A stretch of 64,000 nucleotides of DNA from Rhodovulum marinum (GCF_004343075.1 NZ_SLXP01000015.1:18857-82856); one strand, 5' to 3'. Positions 9,392 through 18,950 are shown, counted from the first letter of the stretch. Numbers and translations are program-made. Notes: generated from the letters alone by a model not told the origin.

Positions 9392-10621
9392 ATGACCGCG
9401 AGCCCGCCGATCACCCCCGAGGCGATGCCGATCCCGCGCAAGGCCCCTGCGCCTGCGCGCCGGAATCTCGTGGGCCTGACCCGGCCCCAGCTGCGCGCCG
9501 CCCTGATCGAGGCGGGCACGCCCGAGAAACAGGCCAAGATGCGCGAGACGCAGGTCTGGCAATGGCTCTACCAGAAGGGCGTGCGCGACTTCGACCAGAT
9601 GACCAACCTCGCCAAGGATTACCGCGCGCGCCTGAAGGAACATTTCACCATCGAGGTGCCCGAGGTCGTGGCGCGCACGGTGTCGGCCGATGGCACGCGC
9701 AAATACCTGGTGCGCATCGCCGGCGGTCACGAGGTCGAGGTCGTCTATATCCCCGAGGACGGGCGCGGCACGCTGTGCATCTCGTCCCAGGTGGGCTGCA
9801 CGCTGACCTGCACCTTTTGCCACACCGGCACCCAGCGGCTGGTGCGCAACCTGACGGCGGGCGAAATTGTCGGCCAGATCATGCTGGCGCGCGACGATCT
9901 GGGCGAATGGCCCGAACCGGGCCGCGCGCCCAAGGACGAAACCCGGCTGATTTCCAACGTCGTGCTGATGGGCATGGGCGAACCGCTCTACAATTTCGAC
10001 GCGGTGCGCGACGCCATGCTGATCACCATGGATGGCGAGGGCATCTCGCTCAGCCGCCGCCGGATCACCCTGTCCACCTCGGGGGTCGTGCCCGAGATTC
10101 CGCGCACCGGCGCCGAAATCGGCTGCATGCTGGCCATCAGCCTGCACGCCACCACCGACGAACTGCGTAACCAGCTGGTGCCGATCAACCGGAAATACCC
10201 GCTGGCCCAGCTGCTGGAGGCGCTGCGCGCCTATCCGAAACTGTCGAATTCCGAACGGATCACCTTCGAATACGTGATGCTGAAGGGCGTGAACGATTCC
10301 GACGAGGACGCCCGCCGCCTGGTCAAGCTGATCGCCGGCATCCCGGCCAAGATCAACCTGATCCCGTTCAACGAATGGCCAGGCGTGCCCTATGAACGGT
10401 CCGACTGGGACCGGATCGAGGCCTTTGCCGATATCGTGCACAAGGCCGGCTATGCCAGCCCGATCCGCACCCCCCGCGGCGAGGACATCATGGCCGCCTG
10501 CGGGCAGTTGAAATCAGCCACCGAACGCGCCCGCAAGAACCGCTTCGAGATCGCCGCCGAGGCCGGCCTGCCCCAGCCCGAGCGCATCGTCCGCCGCCCG
10601 AACGCGCCCGACGTGCATTAG
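9392..10621 (+). CDS. rlmN: 23S rRNA (A2503-C2)/tRNA (A37-C2) methyltransferase RlmN
   Basis: 409 residues, radical SAM enzyme that methylates C2 of A2503 in 23S rRNA and of A37 in some tRNAs. The [4Fe-4S] motif CTLTCTFC gives Cys136, Cys140 and Cys143; [12 protein letters not shown] and the C-terminal CG..K region carry further family residues. The ATG at 9392 (MTASPPIT) is preferred to that at 9377, because GGAGA lies 8 bp before it and relatives begin similarly. Confidence 0.95.
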   Translation: MTASPPITPEAMPIPRKAPAPARRNLVGLTRPQLRAALIEAGTPEKQAKMRETQVWQWLYQKGVRDFDQMTNLAKDYRARLKEHFTIEVPEVVARTVSADGTRKYLVRIAGGHEVEVVYIPEDGRGTLCISSQVGCTLTCTFCHTGTQRLVRNLTAGEIVGQIMLARDDLGEWPEPGRAPKDETRLISNVVLMGMGEPLYNFDAVRDAMLITMDGEGISLSRRRITLSTSGVVPEIPRTGAEIGCMLAISLHATTDELRNQLVPINRKYPLAQLLEALRAYPKLSNSERITFEYVMLKGVNDSDEDARRLVKLIAGIPAKINLIPFNEWPGVPYERSDWDRIEAFADIVHKAGYASPIRTPRGEDIMAACGQLKSATERARKNRFEIAAEAGLPQPERIVRRPNAPDVH

Positions 10622-10709
10622 CGGCCCCTTGCGCGGCCGCCGGACTATCGGCCTGCAACAGGTTGCCCAAGAAAAAGAACAACCTCGAATTGCGCGCTTG
10701 CGGGAATCT

Positions 10710-10750
10710 CTCGACTGATTCTACGCTGACTTCACATAAAAATAGTCGAG
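10710..10750. promoter_or_regulatory. Inverted repeat in front of the orphan gene
   Basis: CTCGACT (10710-10716) and AGTCGAG (10744-10750) flank an AT-richer stretch just before the start at 10764. It could be an operator or a leader hairpin. No clear -35/-10 pair is assigned. Confidence 0.25.
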
Positions 10751-10763
10751 CAGGACAATCACC

Positions 10764-11393
10764 ATGAAGGATATTGCGGCAATCGCGCCGGTCCCGTTCG
10801 CGTGGACGCGCGGAATGGTCAGTGGGCGCGCCGCCGGTTTGATGGCGGATCTCTTCCCCCGCGCGCGCGACGCGGAACCCGGCGAATGCATCGGCATCGT
10901 GAAACAGTTCGTCGCCTTCGGCCGGCGCTCGCTGACCGGGCGTTCGGCGACGGCGATGATCATCATGGGCTATGGCGGACAGCCCGTCTATCTGACCGGC
11001 GACGCGTTGGGCACCGAGGGCCGGCACGAGTTGCGGCGGCTCGAGGAATTGATCCTGCGCCCCGGCTACCTCGCCTTCGGGGCGCTCGCCCCTCACGCGG
11101 CGGCCCTGCGCGCGCCCGGCGAAGCGAGCCGGACGCTGGAACTGGTGCTGGGTGCGCATGTGCACATGTTGCGGGCCGTCGACTGGCAGACGGGCGTGGG
11201 CGTGCGCATGGGCGAAGGGCAACCGATCTCGGCCGCGCTGGCCGGGAATGTCCGCCTTCTGGCGGAGCATCCCGGTTCGCCGGACGTGGTGTCGGAACGG
11301 CTCGAGGTGTTGTACGCCGAGGCCGGGTGTCTGTTGAAATTGCTGGAGTTCGACACGCCGGTGCTGCCGGCGATGCATGCCATCGCCGCTTAG
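10764..11393 (+). CDS. Hypothetical protein, family not recognised
   Basis: 209 residues, predicted soluble, no signal peptide or membrane segment. Composition and G/C-rich third positions match a real gene. A single codirectional transcription unit is likely: rlmN ends 142 bp upstream and the downstream gene is convergent. Visible features are an N-terminal IAPVPFAWTRGM, a Gly-rich TAMIIMGYGGQPVYL and a C-terminal helical part with one Cys. No fold or function is proposed. Confidence 0.65.
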   Translation: MKDIAAIAPVPFAWTRGMVSGRAAGLMADLFPRARDAEPGECIGIVKQFVAFGRRSLTGRSATAMIIMGYGGQPVYLTGDALGTEGRHELRRLEELILRPGYLAFGALAPHAAALRAPGEASRTLELVLGAHVHMLRAVDWQTGVGVRMGEGQPISAALAGNVRLLAEHPGSPDVVSERLEVLYAEAGCLLKLLEFDTPVLPAMHAIAA

Positions 11394-11426
11394 GTCCAGG
11401 CGCGGTCGCGACCAAGTTCGGCCCCG

Positions 11427-12245
11427 CTAGGCCTGGCGGGGTTGCCAGGTCTCGATCACCCGCATCGCCTCTTCGGCGGTTTCGACATAGGTGAACAGGT
11501 CCAGGTCCTCGCGCGCGATGGTGCCCGCATCGGCCAGCGCGTCCCAGTTGATGACGCTCTCCCAGAAGTCGCGGCCGAACAACAGGAACGGCACCGGGTC
11601 CATCCGCTCGGTCTGGATCAGGGTCAGCGCCTCGAACATCTCGTCCAGGGTGCCGAACCCGCCGGGGAAGATCGCGATGGCCGCCGCCCGCAGCAGGAAG
11701 TGCATCTTGCGGATGCCGAAATAGTGGAAGTTGAAGCACAAATCGGGCGTCACGTATTCGTTCGGCGCCTGCTCGTGCGGCAGCACGATGTTCAGCCCGA
11801 TGGACACGCCGCCTGCATCGGCCGCGCCGCGGTTGCCGGCCTCCATGATACCGGGGCCGCCGCCGGTGACGATCACGTGGTGCTTGCCGTTGGTCTGGCT
11901 TTTCTCGGTGATCAGGCGGGCGAATTCGCGCGCCTCGTCGTAATAACGCGTGTAATCGGCCAGCGTCTTCGTCGCCGCCTCGCCCGCGCGCGCGGGTTCG
12001 GGGATACGGGCCGAACCGAACAGCACGATGGTGCTTTCGATGCCGTATTCCTTCATCAGCAGTTCCGGCTTCATCAGCTCCAGCTGCAGCCGCACGGGCC
12101 GCAACTCGTCGCGCCACAGGAATTCCGGGTCGGCAAAGGCAAGCCGGTAGGCCGGGGCCCGGGTCTGCGGGGTGTCGGGCACCTCGCGGACGGTTTCGAC
12201 ATCCTTCTGGGCGTCACGGAACGGGCGTCGGATCTCGTCGTTCAT
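11427..12245 (-). CDS. LOG family protein (TIGR00730-type Rossmann fold)
   Basis: 272 residues. The nucleotide-binding and catalytic motifs of LOG/YgdH-like phosphoribohydrolases are present: VTGGGPGIMEAGNRGA and IFPGGFGTLDEMFEAL (PGGxGTxxE). These enzymes hydrolyse N6-modified or ordinary AMP-type nucleotides to the base and ribose 5-phosphate; older annotations call them lysine decarboxylase-like. The 75-residue N-terminal extension fits the longer bacterial subgroup. The start MNDEIRRP at 12245 is taken, although the open frame continues upstream into the dapD leader. Confidence 0.85.
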   Translation of the reverse strand: MNDEIRRPFRDAQKDVETVREVPDTPQTRAPAYRLAFADPEFLWRDELRPVRLQLELMKPELLMKEYGIESTIVLFGSARIPEPARAGEAATKTLADYTRYYDEAREFARLITEKSQTNGKHHVIVTGGGPGIMEAGNRGAADAGGVSIGLNIVLPHEQAPNEYVTPDLCFNFHYFGIRKMHFLLRAAAIAIFPGGFGTLDEMFEALTLIQTERMDPVPFLLFGRDFWESVINWDALADAGTIAREDLDLFTYVETAEEAMRVIETWQPRQA

Positions 12246-12339
12246 GGACCTCTCGCAGGGCTTGGATTGCGCCGGGCACCTCTTGCGTCTATAGCCTGAC
12301 GCCCAACGAGACCAGTCACCTTTTCCGGGGGGAATGCCC

Positions 12340-13167
12340 ATGTCCAACGCCCAGCTCGAAGCCGCCATCGAAGCCGCCTGGGAGGCGCGCGACACGATCA
12401 CCCCCTCCACCGGCGGCGAAACCCGCGAGGCGATCGAGGCCACGCTGGCCGCGCTGGACAGCGGCAGCCTGCGCGTGGCCGAACGGCGGGACAACGGCGA
12501 CTGGCACGTGAACCAGTGGGCGAAAAAGGCGGTCCTGCTGGGCTTTCGGATCAAGGACATGGAACAGCAGGACGGCGGCCCGCAGGGCGGCCACTGGTGG
12601 GACAAGGTCGACTCGAAATTCAAAGGCTGGGGCGACAACGAGTGGAAGGCCGCCGGGTTCCGCGCGGTGCCCAACTGCATCGTCCGCAAATCGGCCTATA
12701 TCGCGCCCGGCGTGGTGCTGATGCCTTCCTTCGTCAATCTCGGCGCCTATGTGGACGAGGGAACGATGGTCGACACCTGGGCCACCGTCGGCTCCTGCGC
12801 GCAGATCGGCAAGAACGTGCACCTGTCGGGCGGGGTGGGTATCGGCGGCGTGCTGGAACCCATGCAGGCCGGCCCCACCATCATCGAGGACAACTGCTTC
12901 ATCGGTGCCCGCTCCGAGGTGGTCGAGGGCTGCATCATCCGCGAAGGCTCGGTTCTGGGCATGGGCGTCTATATCGGCCAGTCCACCAAGATCGTCGACC
13001 GCGAGACCGGCGAGGTCATGTATGGCGAGGTGCCGCCCTACTCGGTGGTGGTCTCGGGCTCGATGCCGTCCAAGGGCGGCGTGAACCTCTATTGCGCGGT
13101 GATCGTGAAACGGGTGGACGCGAAAACGCGTTCCAAAACCGGCATCAACGAGCTGTTGCGTGACTGA
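12340..13167 (+). CDS. dapD: Tetrahydrodipicolinate N-succinyltransferase DapD
   Basis: 275 residues. Transfers succinyl from succinyl-CoA to tetrahydrodipicolinate in the lysine/meso-DAP pathway. An N-terminal helical domain precedes hexapeptide repeats of a left-handed beta-helix (from about residue 105 on, including [10 protein letters not shown] and [14 protein letters not shown] turns). Of two in-frame ATGs, 12340 ([10 protein letters not shown]) is chosen because the GGGGGGA site is 7 bp before it, whereas it abuts the ATG at 12334. Overlaps the next gene by 8 bp; dapE follows. Confidence 0.95.
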   Translation: MSNAQLEAAIEAAWEARDTITPSTGGETREAIEATLAALDSGSLRVAERRDNGDWHVNQWAKKAVLLGFRIKDMEQQDGGPQGGHWWDKVDSKFKGWGDNEWKAAGFRAVPNCIVRKSAYIAPGVVLMPSFVNLGAYVDEGTMVDTWATVGSCAQIGKNVHLSGGVGIGGVLEPMQAGPTIIEDNCFIGARSEVVEGCIIREGSVLGMGVYIGQSTKIVDRETGEVMYGEVPPYSVVVSGSMPSKGGVNLYCAVIVKRVDAKTRSKTGINELLRD

Positions 13168-13510
13168 AAAACCCAAGCGATCTCAAGAGGTTTACACCCT
13201 CCTGGTCGAGGTCGGCCGCAAGGCGGAGGACGGCCTGCCCGAGGGCGCCACGGGCGCGGGGCTGATGTGCTATGCCAGCGGTGTGGACGAGGCCGAGGCG
13301 GTGCGTGAAACCGTGGCCGTGCTGAAGCAGGCGGGCCTCGCGCCGCTGGATGTCACGGGCTATGGCACGGTCGAGGAACGCCGTGCGCAGGGCCACGAGA
13401 TCGACCCCGAGGAGGAGTCGCTGATGGCCCGCGCGCTGGCCGAGAACGCGGTGATCGTGGCGCAGATGGAGCCGTTCTTCGGCGACGAGGACACCCCGCC
13501 CGAGGGCTGA
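13160..13510 (+). CDS. Small conserved protein between dapD and dapE
   Basis: 116 residues, GTG start at 13160 inside the last codons of dapD (8-bp overlap), so its translation is coupled to dapD. Soluble, acidic, with a ferredoxin-like alternation of predicted strands and helices ([43 protein letters not shown]). I do not recognise a named family. Position in the DAP/lysine operon suggests, but does not prove, a related role. Confidence 0.75.
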   Translation: MTEKPKRSQEVYTLLVEVGRKAEDGLPEGATGAGLMCYASGVDEAEAVRETVAVLKQAGLAPLDVTGYGTVEERRAQGHEIDPEEESLMARALAENAVIVAQMEPFFGDEDTPPEG

Positions 13511-13528
13511 GACAGCCCGGAATCCGCG

Positions 13529-13572
13529 ATATGAATCGCATATGAATTCCATATGAATCGCATATGACTCCG
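13529..13572. repeat. 11-bp tandem array, copy 1 (ATATGAATNNC units)
   Basis: Four consecutive 11-bp units, ATATGAATCGC, ATATGAATTCC, ATATGAATCGC and a degenerate ATATGACTCCG, preceded by CCGGAATCCGCG. Each junction makes CATATG. An almost identical array occurs at 56314-56357, also directly upstream of a copy of the dispersed intergenic repeat. Confidence 0.9.
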
Positions 13573-13605
13573 ATAGGAAAAACCGGCATCTGTGCAGCCC
13601 GTTTC

Positions 13606-13765
13606 CTTTTTCTTGGTCCAAATACTCCGGGGGTCGTCATTGGAGCGCCGTCGCCATTGTCGCTCGGACCAATGGCGCTCCAATGGCAACTCCGAGTGAC
13701 AATGGCGACGGGGCAGAGCCCCCAGCCGGTCGCCCCGGCGCCAGCCGGGGCGAAACCCCTCCGCC
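13606..13765 (+). repeat. Dispersed intergenic repeat, copy B (composite)
   Basis: Core TTTTTCTTGGTCCAAATACT then CCGGGGGTCG, an insert with two interleaved inverted repeats (13639-13649 with 13674-13684; 13650-13668 with 13691-13709), then GGGGCAGAGCCCCC and a CGCCCCGGC/GCCGGGGCG hairpin at 13731-13752. With the tandem array it fills most of the 317-bp gap before dapE; I see no gene in it. Confidence 0.8.
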
Positions 13766-13827
13766 GCCCCATTGCGGCCCGTCCCCCCGCGGGCTATCGC
13801 TGAACCCGTCCCGCACAGGAGCCCCAG

Positions 13828-14967
13828 ATGACCGATCCCGTCGCCCTGACCGCCGAGCTGATCCGCTGCCCCTCGGTCACGCCCAGCGAGGGTGGCGCGC
13901 TGCGCCTGTTGGAAACCCGGCTGGCCGCCGCGGGGTTCGAGTGTCACCGGGTCGACCGGGGCGGCGTGGCCAACCTGTTCGCCCGCTGGGGGGCGCGGGG
14001 GCACCGGCGGACCTTCGGGTTCAACGGCCATACCGACGTGGTGCCCGCGGGCGACACCGCGGCCTGGACCCACGACCCGTTCGGCGCCGACCAGCGCGAG
14101 GGCATGCTGTGGGGGCGGGGCGCGACCGACATGAAATCGGGCGTCGCGGCCTTTGTCGCCGCCGCCATCGACCTTGTCACCGACACGCCCCCCGACGGTG
14201 CGCTGATCCTGACCATCACCGGCGACGAGGAGGGCGACGCCATCGATGGGACCGCCGCGCTGCTGGACTGGATGGCGACCGAGGGCGAGCATATGGATGT
14301 CTGCCTGGTGGGCGAACCGACCAGCCGCGAAACCCTGGGCGACATGATGAAGATCGGCCGCCGCGGGTCGATGACGGCCTATTTCACCGCCCATGGCGTG
14401 CAGGGCCATTCCGCCTATCCGCACCGGGCGCAGAACCCCATTCCGGCGCTGGCCCGCCTTGTCGAACGCCTCGCCGCCTATCCGCTGGACGAGGGCACGC
14501 GCCATTTCGACCCCTCGACGCTGGCGGTGACGACCTTCGACACCGGCAACCCGGCCAACAACGTGATCCCGGGGCTGTGCCGGGCCACGGTCAACATCCG
14601 CTTCAACGAGGCGCATTCCTCGGACAGCCTGGCCGACTGGCTGCGCGCCGAGGCCGACAAGGTCACCGACGAGACCGGCATCCGCATCGGGATGGAGGTC
14701 AAGGTTTCGGGCGAAAGCTTCGTGACGCCGCCGGGGCCGCTGTCCGACCTGGTCGCCGGCGCGGTCGAGGCGGAAACCGGCATGCGGCCCGAGATGTCCA
14801 CCTCGGGGGGCACGTCGGATGCGCGCTTCGTCAAGGATTTCTGCCCGGTGGTCGAGTTCGGCCTGGTCGGCAAGACCATGCACCAGGTCGACGAGCGGGT
14901 GGAGGTCGCCCAGATCGAGGCGCTGAAGCGGATCTATGCGCGCATCCTGACGGATTATTTCGGCTGA
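13828..14967 (+). CDS. dapE: Succinyl-diaminopimelate desuccinylase DapE
   Basis: 379 residues, M20 metallopeptidase family. Hydrolyses N-succinyl-LL-DAP to LL-DAP and succinate. First metal ligand His68 with Asp70 ([13 protein letters not shown]), bridging Asp101 ([10 protein letters not shown]), catalytic Glu in [11 protein letters not shown], and a final His in GKTMHQVDE. The lid domain in the middle carries [13 protein letters not shown]. An AGGAGCC site precedes the ATG. Separated from dapD and its small partner by the repeat region. Confidence 0.95.
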   Translation: MTDPVALTAELIRCPSVTPSEGGALRLLETRLAAAGFECHRVDRGGVANLFARWGARGHRRTFGFNGHTDVVPAGDTAAWTHDPFGADQREGMLWGRGATDMKSGVAAFVAAAIDLVTDTPPDGALILTITGDEEGDAIDGTAALLDWMATEGEHMDVCLVGEPTSRETLGDMMKIGRRGSMTAYFTAHGVQGHSAYPHRAQNPIPALARLVERLAAYPLDEGTRHFDPSTLAVTTFDTGNPANNVIPGLCRATVNIRFNEAHSSDSLADWLRAEADKVTDETGIRIGMEVKVSGESFVTPPGPLSDLVAGAVEAETGMRPEMSTSGGTSDARFVKDFCPVVEFGLVGKTMHQVDERVEVAQIEALKRIYARILTDYFG

Positions 14968-15055
14968 GGCCCGGGCGCGGCCCTCGCCTGCGCTTCGGCG
15001 TTTCCCGCGCGCTTTCCGGCTGACGGGCAGGGTTGCGCGTGCTACCTCTCGCCCC

Positions 15056-17311
15056 ATGACCCGCATCCCCTCGAAAACCGAGATCCTCGACTGGATCGCC
15101 GACCACCCCGGCCAGACGTCCAAGCGCGATATCGCCAAGGCGTTCGGCATCAAGGGCGCGGACCGGATCGACCTGAAACGCGTGCTCAAGGAGCTGGAGG
15201 ACGAGGGCCACCTGGAAAAGCGGCGCAAGACCTATCGCGACCCCGACCGCCTGCCCCCGGTGACGGTGTTGCAGGTGCTGGCGCCCAATGCCGATGGCGA
15301 CCTGTTCGCCAAGCCGCTGGAATGGCATGGCGAGGGGGCGGAACCCCGCGTGCTGTTCATCGCCCGCAAGGCCGAGCCCGCGCTGGGCGAGGGCGACCGG
15401 ATTCTCGCCCGCCTGCAAGAGGTGCGCGGCGAGGATCACCAGTACGAGGCCCGCCTGATCCGCAAGATCGGCGCGAACCCGGCGCGGGTGCTGGGCATCT
15501 TCCGCAAGGGGGCCGAGGGCGGGCGGATCGTGCCCATCGACAAGGGCGCGGACAAGGAATGGATGGTCGCCCCCGACGCCACCCACGGCGCGAAGGACGG
15601 CGAACTGGTCCAGGCCGAACAGGCGGGGCCGCGCGGGCGCATGGGCCTGCCGCGCGCGCGCGTGGTGGAACGGCTGGGCGACCCCGGCGCGCCCAGGGCG
15701 GTCAGCCTGATCGCGATTCACCAGCATGGCATTCCCGACGCGTTTCCCGACGATGCGGTGGCCGAGGCCGACCGCGCGAAACCCGCGGGCCTGGGCGACC
15801 GCGAGGATCTGCGCGACCTGCCGCTGGTGACGATCGACCCGCCCGACGCGCGCGACCGTGACGACGCGGTGCTGGCCATGCCCGATGACGACCCGAAAAA
15901 CGCGGGCGGCCACATCCTCTGGGTCGCCATCGCGGACGTGGCCCATTACGTGCGCCCCGGATCGGCGCTGGACCGCGAGGCGCGCAAGCGCGGCAATTCC
16001 ACCTATTTCCCCGACCGCGTGGTGCCGATGCTGCCCGACCGGCTGTCGGGCGATCTGTGTTCCCTGCACGAGGGCGTGCCGCGGGCCTGCATCGCGGTGC
16101 GCATGGTGATCGACGCCCAGGGCAACAAGATTTCCCACCGCTTCACCCGCGGGCTGATGGCATCGGCGGGCGCGCTGGCCTATGCGGAGGTGCAGGACGC
16201 GCGCGACGGGCGGCCGAACGACAAGACGGCGGCGTTGATGGAGGACGTGATCGCGCCGCTTTACGCGGCCTATGGCGCGTTGACCAAGGCCCGTGCGGCG
16301 CGCCAGCCGCTGGACCTGGACCTGCCGGAACGGCGGATCGAACTGTCCGAGGACGGGCATGTGACCTCGGTCAAATTCCGCGACCGGCTGGACGCGCACC
16401 GGCTGATCGAGGAATTCATGGTGCTGGCCAATGTCGCCGCCGCCGAGGAACTGACCCGCCTGCGCCGCCCGCTGATCTTTCGCGTGCACGAGGAACCGTC
16501 GCCCGAGAAACTGGACGCGCTGCGCGAGGTGGCCGCGGCCTCGGGCTTCACGCTGGCCAAGGGGCAGGTCTTGCAGACCCGCCACCTGAACGACCTGCTG
16601 GACCAGGCGATGGGGACGGAGTTTTCCGAGCTGATCAACCTGTCGACCCTGCGCTCGATGACCCAGGCCTATTACACGCCGGAACATTTCGGCCATTTCG
16701 GGCTGGCGCTGCGGTCCTACGCGCATTTCACCTCGCCGATCCGGCGTTACGCCGACCTGATCGTGCACCGCGCGCTGATCACCGCGCATGGCTGGGGCAA
16801 GGACGGGCTGTCGCCCCAGGAAATCGACGAGCTGGAAGCCACCGCCGAGCATATTTCCCAGACCGAGCGCCGCTCGATGGAGGCGGAACGCGACACCACC
16901 GACCGCTATCTTGCCGCCTACCTGTCGGAACGGGTGGGCAACGAGTTCACGGGCCGCATCTCGGGGATCGCGCGGTTCGGGGTGTTCGTGAAGCTGGACG
17001 AAACCGGGGCCGACGGGCTGATCCCGATCCGCGAGCTGGGCAACGAGTATTTCCACCACGACCGCGAGGCGCAGACCCTGATGGGCGCCGATACGGGGCT
17101 GGAAATCGGCATCGGCCAGCGCGTCACGGTGCGCCTGTCCGAGGCGGTGCCGGTCACCGGCGGGCTGACGCTGGAACTGTTGTCGATCGACGACAAGGCG
17201 TTGCCCCGGTCCGGGCCGCGCAAACGGGGCAAGCCGCCGCGCCGCGCCCCCGCGCGGGCCAAGGCGAAAGCGGCCAAGACCCGGCGCAAGGTGATCCGCA
17301 AGCGCAAATAG
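15056..17311 (+). CDS. rnr: Ribonuclease R
   Basis: 751 residues, 3'-5' exoribonuclease acting on structured RNA and in rRNA/tmRNA-linked quality control. An N-terminal winged-helix part (IPSKTEILDWIADHPGQ) is followed by cold-shock domains, the RNB catalytic domain with TIDPPDARDRDDAV (metal-binding Asp cluster near residue 262-271) and YTPEHFGHFGLAL, and an S1 domain (EFTGRISGIARFGVFVKL, near 627). The tail is Lys/Arg-rich. No Shine-Dalgarno sequence is evident in the short gap after dapE. Confidence 0.95.
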   Translation: MTRIPSKTEILDWIADHPGQTSKRDIAKAFGIKGADRIDLKRVLKELEDEGHLEKRRKTYRDPDRLPPVTVLQVLAPNADGDLFAKPLEWHGEGAEPRVLFIARKAEPALGEGDRILARLQEVRGEDHQYEARLIRKIGANPARVLGIFRKGAEGGRIVPIDKGADKEWMVAPDATHGAKDGELVQAEQAGPRGRMGLPRARVVERLGDPGAPRAVSLIAIHQHGIPDAFPDDAVAEADRAKPAGLGDREDLRDLPLVTIDPPDARDRDDAVLAMPDDDPKNAGGHILWVAIADVAHYVRPGSALDREARKRGNSTYFPDRVVPMLPDRLSGDLCSLHEGVPRACIAVRMVIDAQGNKISHRFTRGLMASAGALAYAEVQDARDGRPNDKTAALMEDVIAPLYAAYGALTKARAARQPLDLDLPERRIELSEDGHVTSVKFRDRLDAHRLIEEFMVLANVAAAEELTRLRRPLIFRVHEEPSPEKLDALREVAAASGFTLAKGQVLQTRHLNDLLDQAMGTEFSELINLSTLRSMTQAYYTPEHFGHFGLALRSYAHFTSPIRRYADLIVHRALITAHGWGKDGLSPQEIDELEATAEHISQTERRSMEAERDTTDRYLAAYLSERVGNEFTGRISGIARFGVFVKLDETGADGLIPIRELGNEYFHHDREAQTLMGADTGLEIGIGQRVTVRLSEAVPVTGGLTLELLSIDDKALPRSGPRKRGKPPRRAPARAKAKAAKTRRKVIRKRK

Positions 17312-17409
17312 GCGGAAACCGGCAGCCGCCCGATCACGCCTGCGCCAGACCGCTTTGCGAAAACGCGCCTTCCGGCTACACTTGGGGAAAGCCGGAAAGG
17401 TGCGAGCAG

Positions 17410-18729
17410 ATGTTTTCCAGAAGAACCATGGCCGGGGCTGTCGCGGCCGGACTTGTCGTGTTGCCGCTTGTCGCGGGGGCGACGGCGCTTGACCGGTCGC
17501 CGCGCCCGGTGGTGCGCCCGGCGGCCGAGGTGGCGACCAGCCCCCGCCCCGAACCCCGCCCCGCCGCGGCCACGGAGGAACCCTTGACCCGGATGCAGGT
17601 TTCGACCGCGAATCGCGGGTTCCAGCGCTGGATCGATGGGTTCCGTGGCCGGGCACAGGCCAACGGCATTTCGGGGCGCACCTTCGACGCGGCGTTCCGC
17701 GACGTGCGCTATAACACCGACGTGATCCAGCGCGACCGCAACCAGTCGGAATTCGTCAAACCGATCTGGGACTACCTGGACAGCGCGGCGTCCGACACGC
17801 GGGTGCAGAACGGGCGCGACGCGCTGCGTCGGCACGCGCGCCTGCTGGACCGGATCGAGGCGCGTTACGGCGTCGACAAGGAGGTGGTCGTCGCGATCTG
17901 GGGCATGGAAAGCGCCTATGGCGAATATCGCGGCAAGACCCCCATCGTCGAGGCGCTGGCCACGCTGGCCTATGACGGGCGGCGCGGGCGGTTCTTCGAG
18001 GAACAGCTGATCGCGGCGCTGAAGATCATCCAGGCGGGCGATACCGACGCGCGGCACATGACGGGCAGCTGGGCGGGCGCGATGGGGCATACCCAGTTCA
18101 TCCCGACCTCGTACCTGGCCTATGCGGTGGATTTCACCGGCGACGGGCGGCGCGACATCTGGTCGGACGACCCGGCCGACGCGCTGGCCTCGACCGCGGC
18201 CTACCTGGCGCGGTTCGGCTGGACCAAGGGGCAGCCCTGGGGCGTCGAGGTGCGGCTGCCGCGCGGTTTCGACCACCGGCTGGCCGATCGCGGGGTGAAA
18301 CGGATGCCGTCGGACTGGGCGGCGCTGGGCGTGCGCGACATGGACGGCCGGCCGGTGCGCGATTACGGGCGTGCCTCGGTCCTGCTGCCGGCAGGCGCGC
18401 GGGGGGCGGCCTTCATGATCTTCGACAACTTCCGGGTGATCGAACGGTACAACGCGGCCGATGCCTATGTGATCGGGGTGGGCCACCTGTCGGACCGGAT
18501 CCGCGGCGCGGGGCCGATGCGCGCCGACTGGCCGCGCGGCGACCGGGCGCTGGTTCTGGCCGAGCGCAAGGAATTGCAGGAACGGCTGACGCGGGCGGGG
18601 TTCGACACAAACGGTGTCGACGGCAAGATCGGGCCGAACACCATAGCGGCCCTGCGCGCCTATCAGCGGTCGGTGGGGATGATCCCGGACGGCTATGCCA
18701 GCCTGGAAGTGTTGAAGCGGCTGCGCTAG
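17410..18729 (+). CDS. Lytic murein transglycosylase, MltB type
   Basis: 439 residues, exported. Signal sequence at the N-terminus (TMAGAVAAGLVVLPLVAGATA), a Pro/Arg-rich linker, then the SLT_2 catalytic domain with Glu167 in IWGMESAYGEY and the MGHTQFIPTSYLAYAVD motif, and a C-terminal peptidoglycan-binding domain (LQERLTRAGFDTNGVDGKIG). It cleaves the glycan strand to 1,6-anhydro ends. The ATG at 17410 follows GGAAAGG; the longer frame upstream is out of the rnr frame and spurious. Confidence 0.9.
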   Translation: MFSRRTMAGAVAAGLVVLPLVAGATALDRSPRPVVRPAAEVATSPRPEPRPAAATEEPLTRMQVSTANRGFQRWIDGFRGRAQANGISGRTFDAAFRDVRYNTDVIQRDRNQSEFVKPIWDYLDSAASDTRVQNGRDALRRHARLLDRIEARYGVDKEVVVAIWGMESAYGEYRGKTPIVEALATLAYDGRRGRFFEEQLIAALKIIQAGDTDARHMTGSWAGAMGHTQFIPTSYLAYAVDFTGDGRRDIWSDDPADALASTAAYLARFGWTKGQPWGVEVRLPRGFDHRLADRGVKRMPSDWAALGVRDMDGRPVRDYGRASVLLPAGARGAAFMIFDNFRVIERYNAADAYVIGVGHLSDRIRGAGPMRADWPRGDRALVLAERKELQERLTRAGFDTNGVDGKIGPNTIAALRAYQRSVGMIPDGYASLEVLKRLR

Positions 18730-18732
18730 GGA

Positions 18733-18749
18733 AGCCGACTTTGTCGGCT
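18733..18749 (+). terminator. Hairpin after the lytic transglycosylase gene
   Basis: AGCCGAC-TTT-GTCGGCT directly behind the stop codon, without a clear T tract. A second, larger inverted repeat (CCCCCTGTCC/GGACAGGGGG, 18794-18832) follows in the same convergent gap. Confidence 0.5.
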
Positions 18750-18754
18750 GCCTT

Positions 18755-18783
18755 CGGCGAGGATATTTCGGGCCAGAAGAAGG
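18755..18783 (-). repeat. Dispersed intergenic repeat, copy C (short)
   Basis: Reverse-orientation core: GGATATTTCGGGCCAGAAGA, complementary to the TTCTTCTGGCC-AAATATCC consensus. The GC-rich hairpin part is reduced. Confidence 0.65.
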
Positions 18784-18910
18784 AACGGTTCGACCCCCTG
18801 TCCGGGCCTTGCGGGCAAGGGGGGACAGGGGGCCTTCTCCTGGCACGGTCATCGGCGTCCCCGCCTGTACCGTGGGCCCAGGATGGCGCGTCAGGGTTAA
18901 TGTTTCGTTG

Positions 18911-18943
18911 CTTCTTCTGGCTGAAAATATCCCCGCCGGAGGC
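18911..18943 (+). repeat. Dispersed intergenic repeat, copy D (short)
   Basis: CTTCTTCTGGCTGAAAATAT followed by CCCCGCCGGAGG. It ends only a few bases from the dnaE2 stop codon, in opposite orientation to copy C. Confidence 0.7.
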
Positions 18944-18950
18944 AAAAAAT

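Noticed and set aside
11427..12245. Lysine decarboxylase
   Set aside because: The old family label is misleading; PGGxGTxxE identifies a LOG-type phosphoribohydrolase.
14831..17656. Very long minus-strand frame (941 codons) opposite dapE/rnr
   Set aside because: Translation is Gly/Arg/His/Gln-rich and domain-free; the plus-strand rnr is unmistakable. It is a shadow of codon bias.
18730..18950. Missing DnaE2 C-terminal domain hidden by a frameshift
   Set aside because: No OB-domain-like segment was recognisable in the three minus frames of this gap; it contains repeat copies and GC-rich stems.
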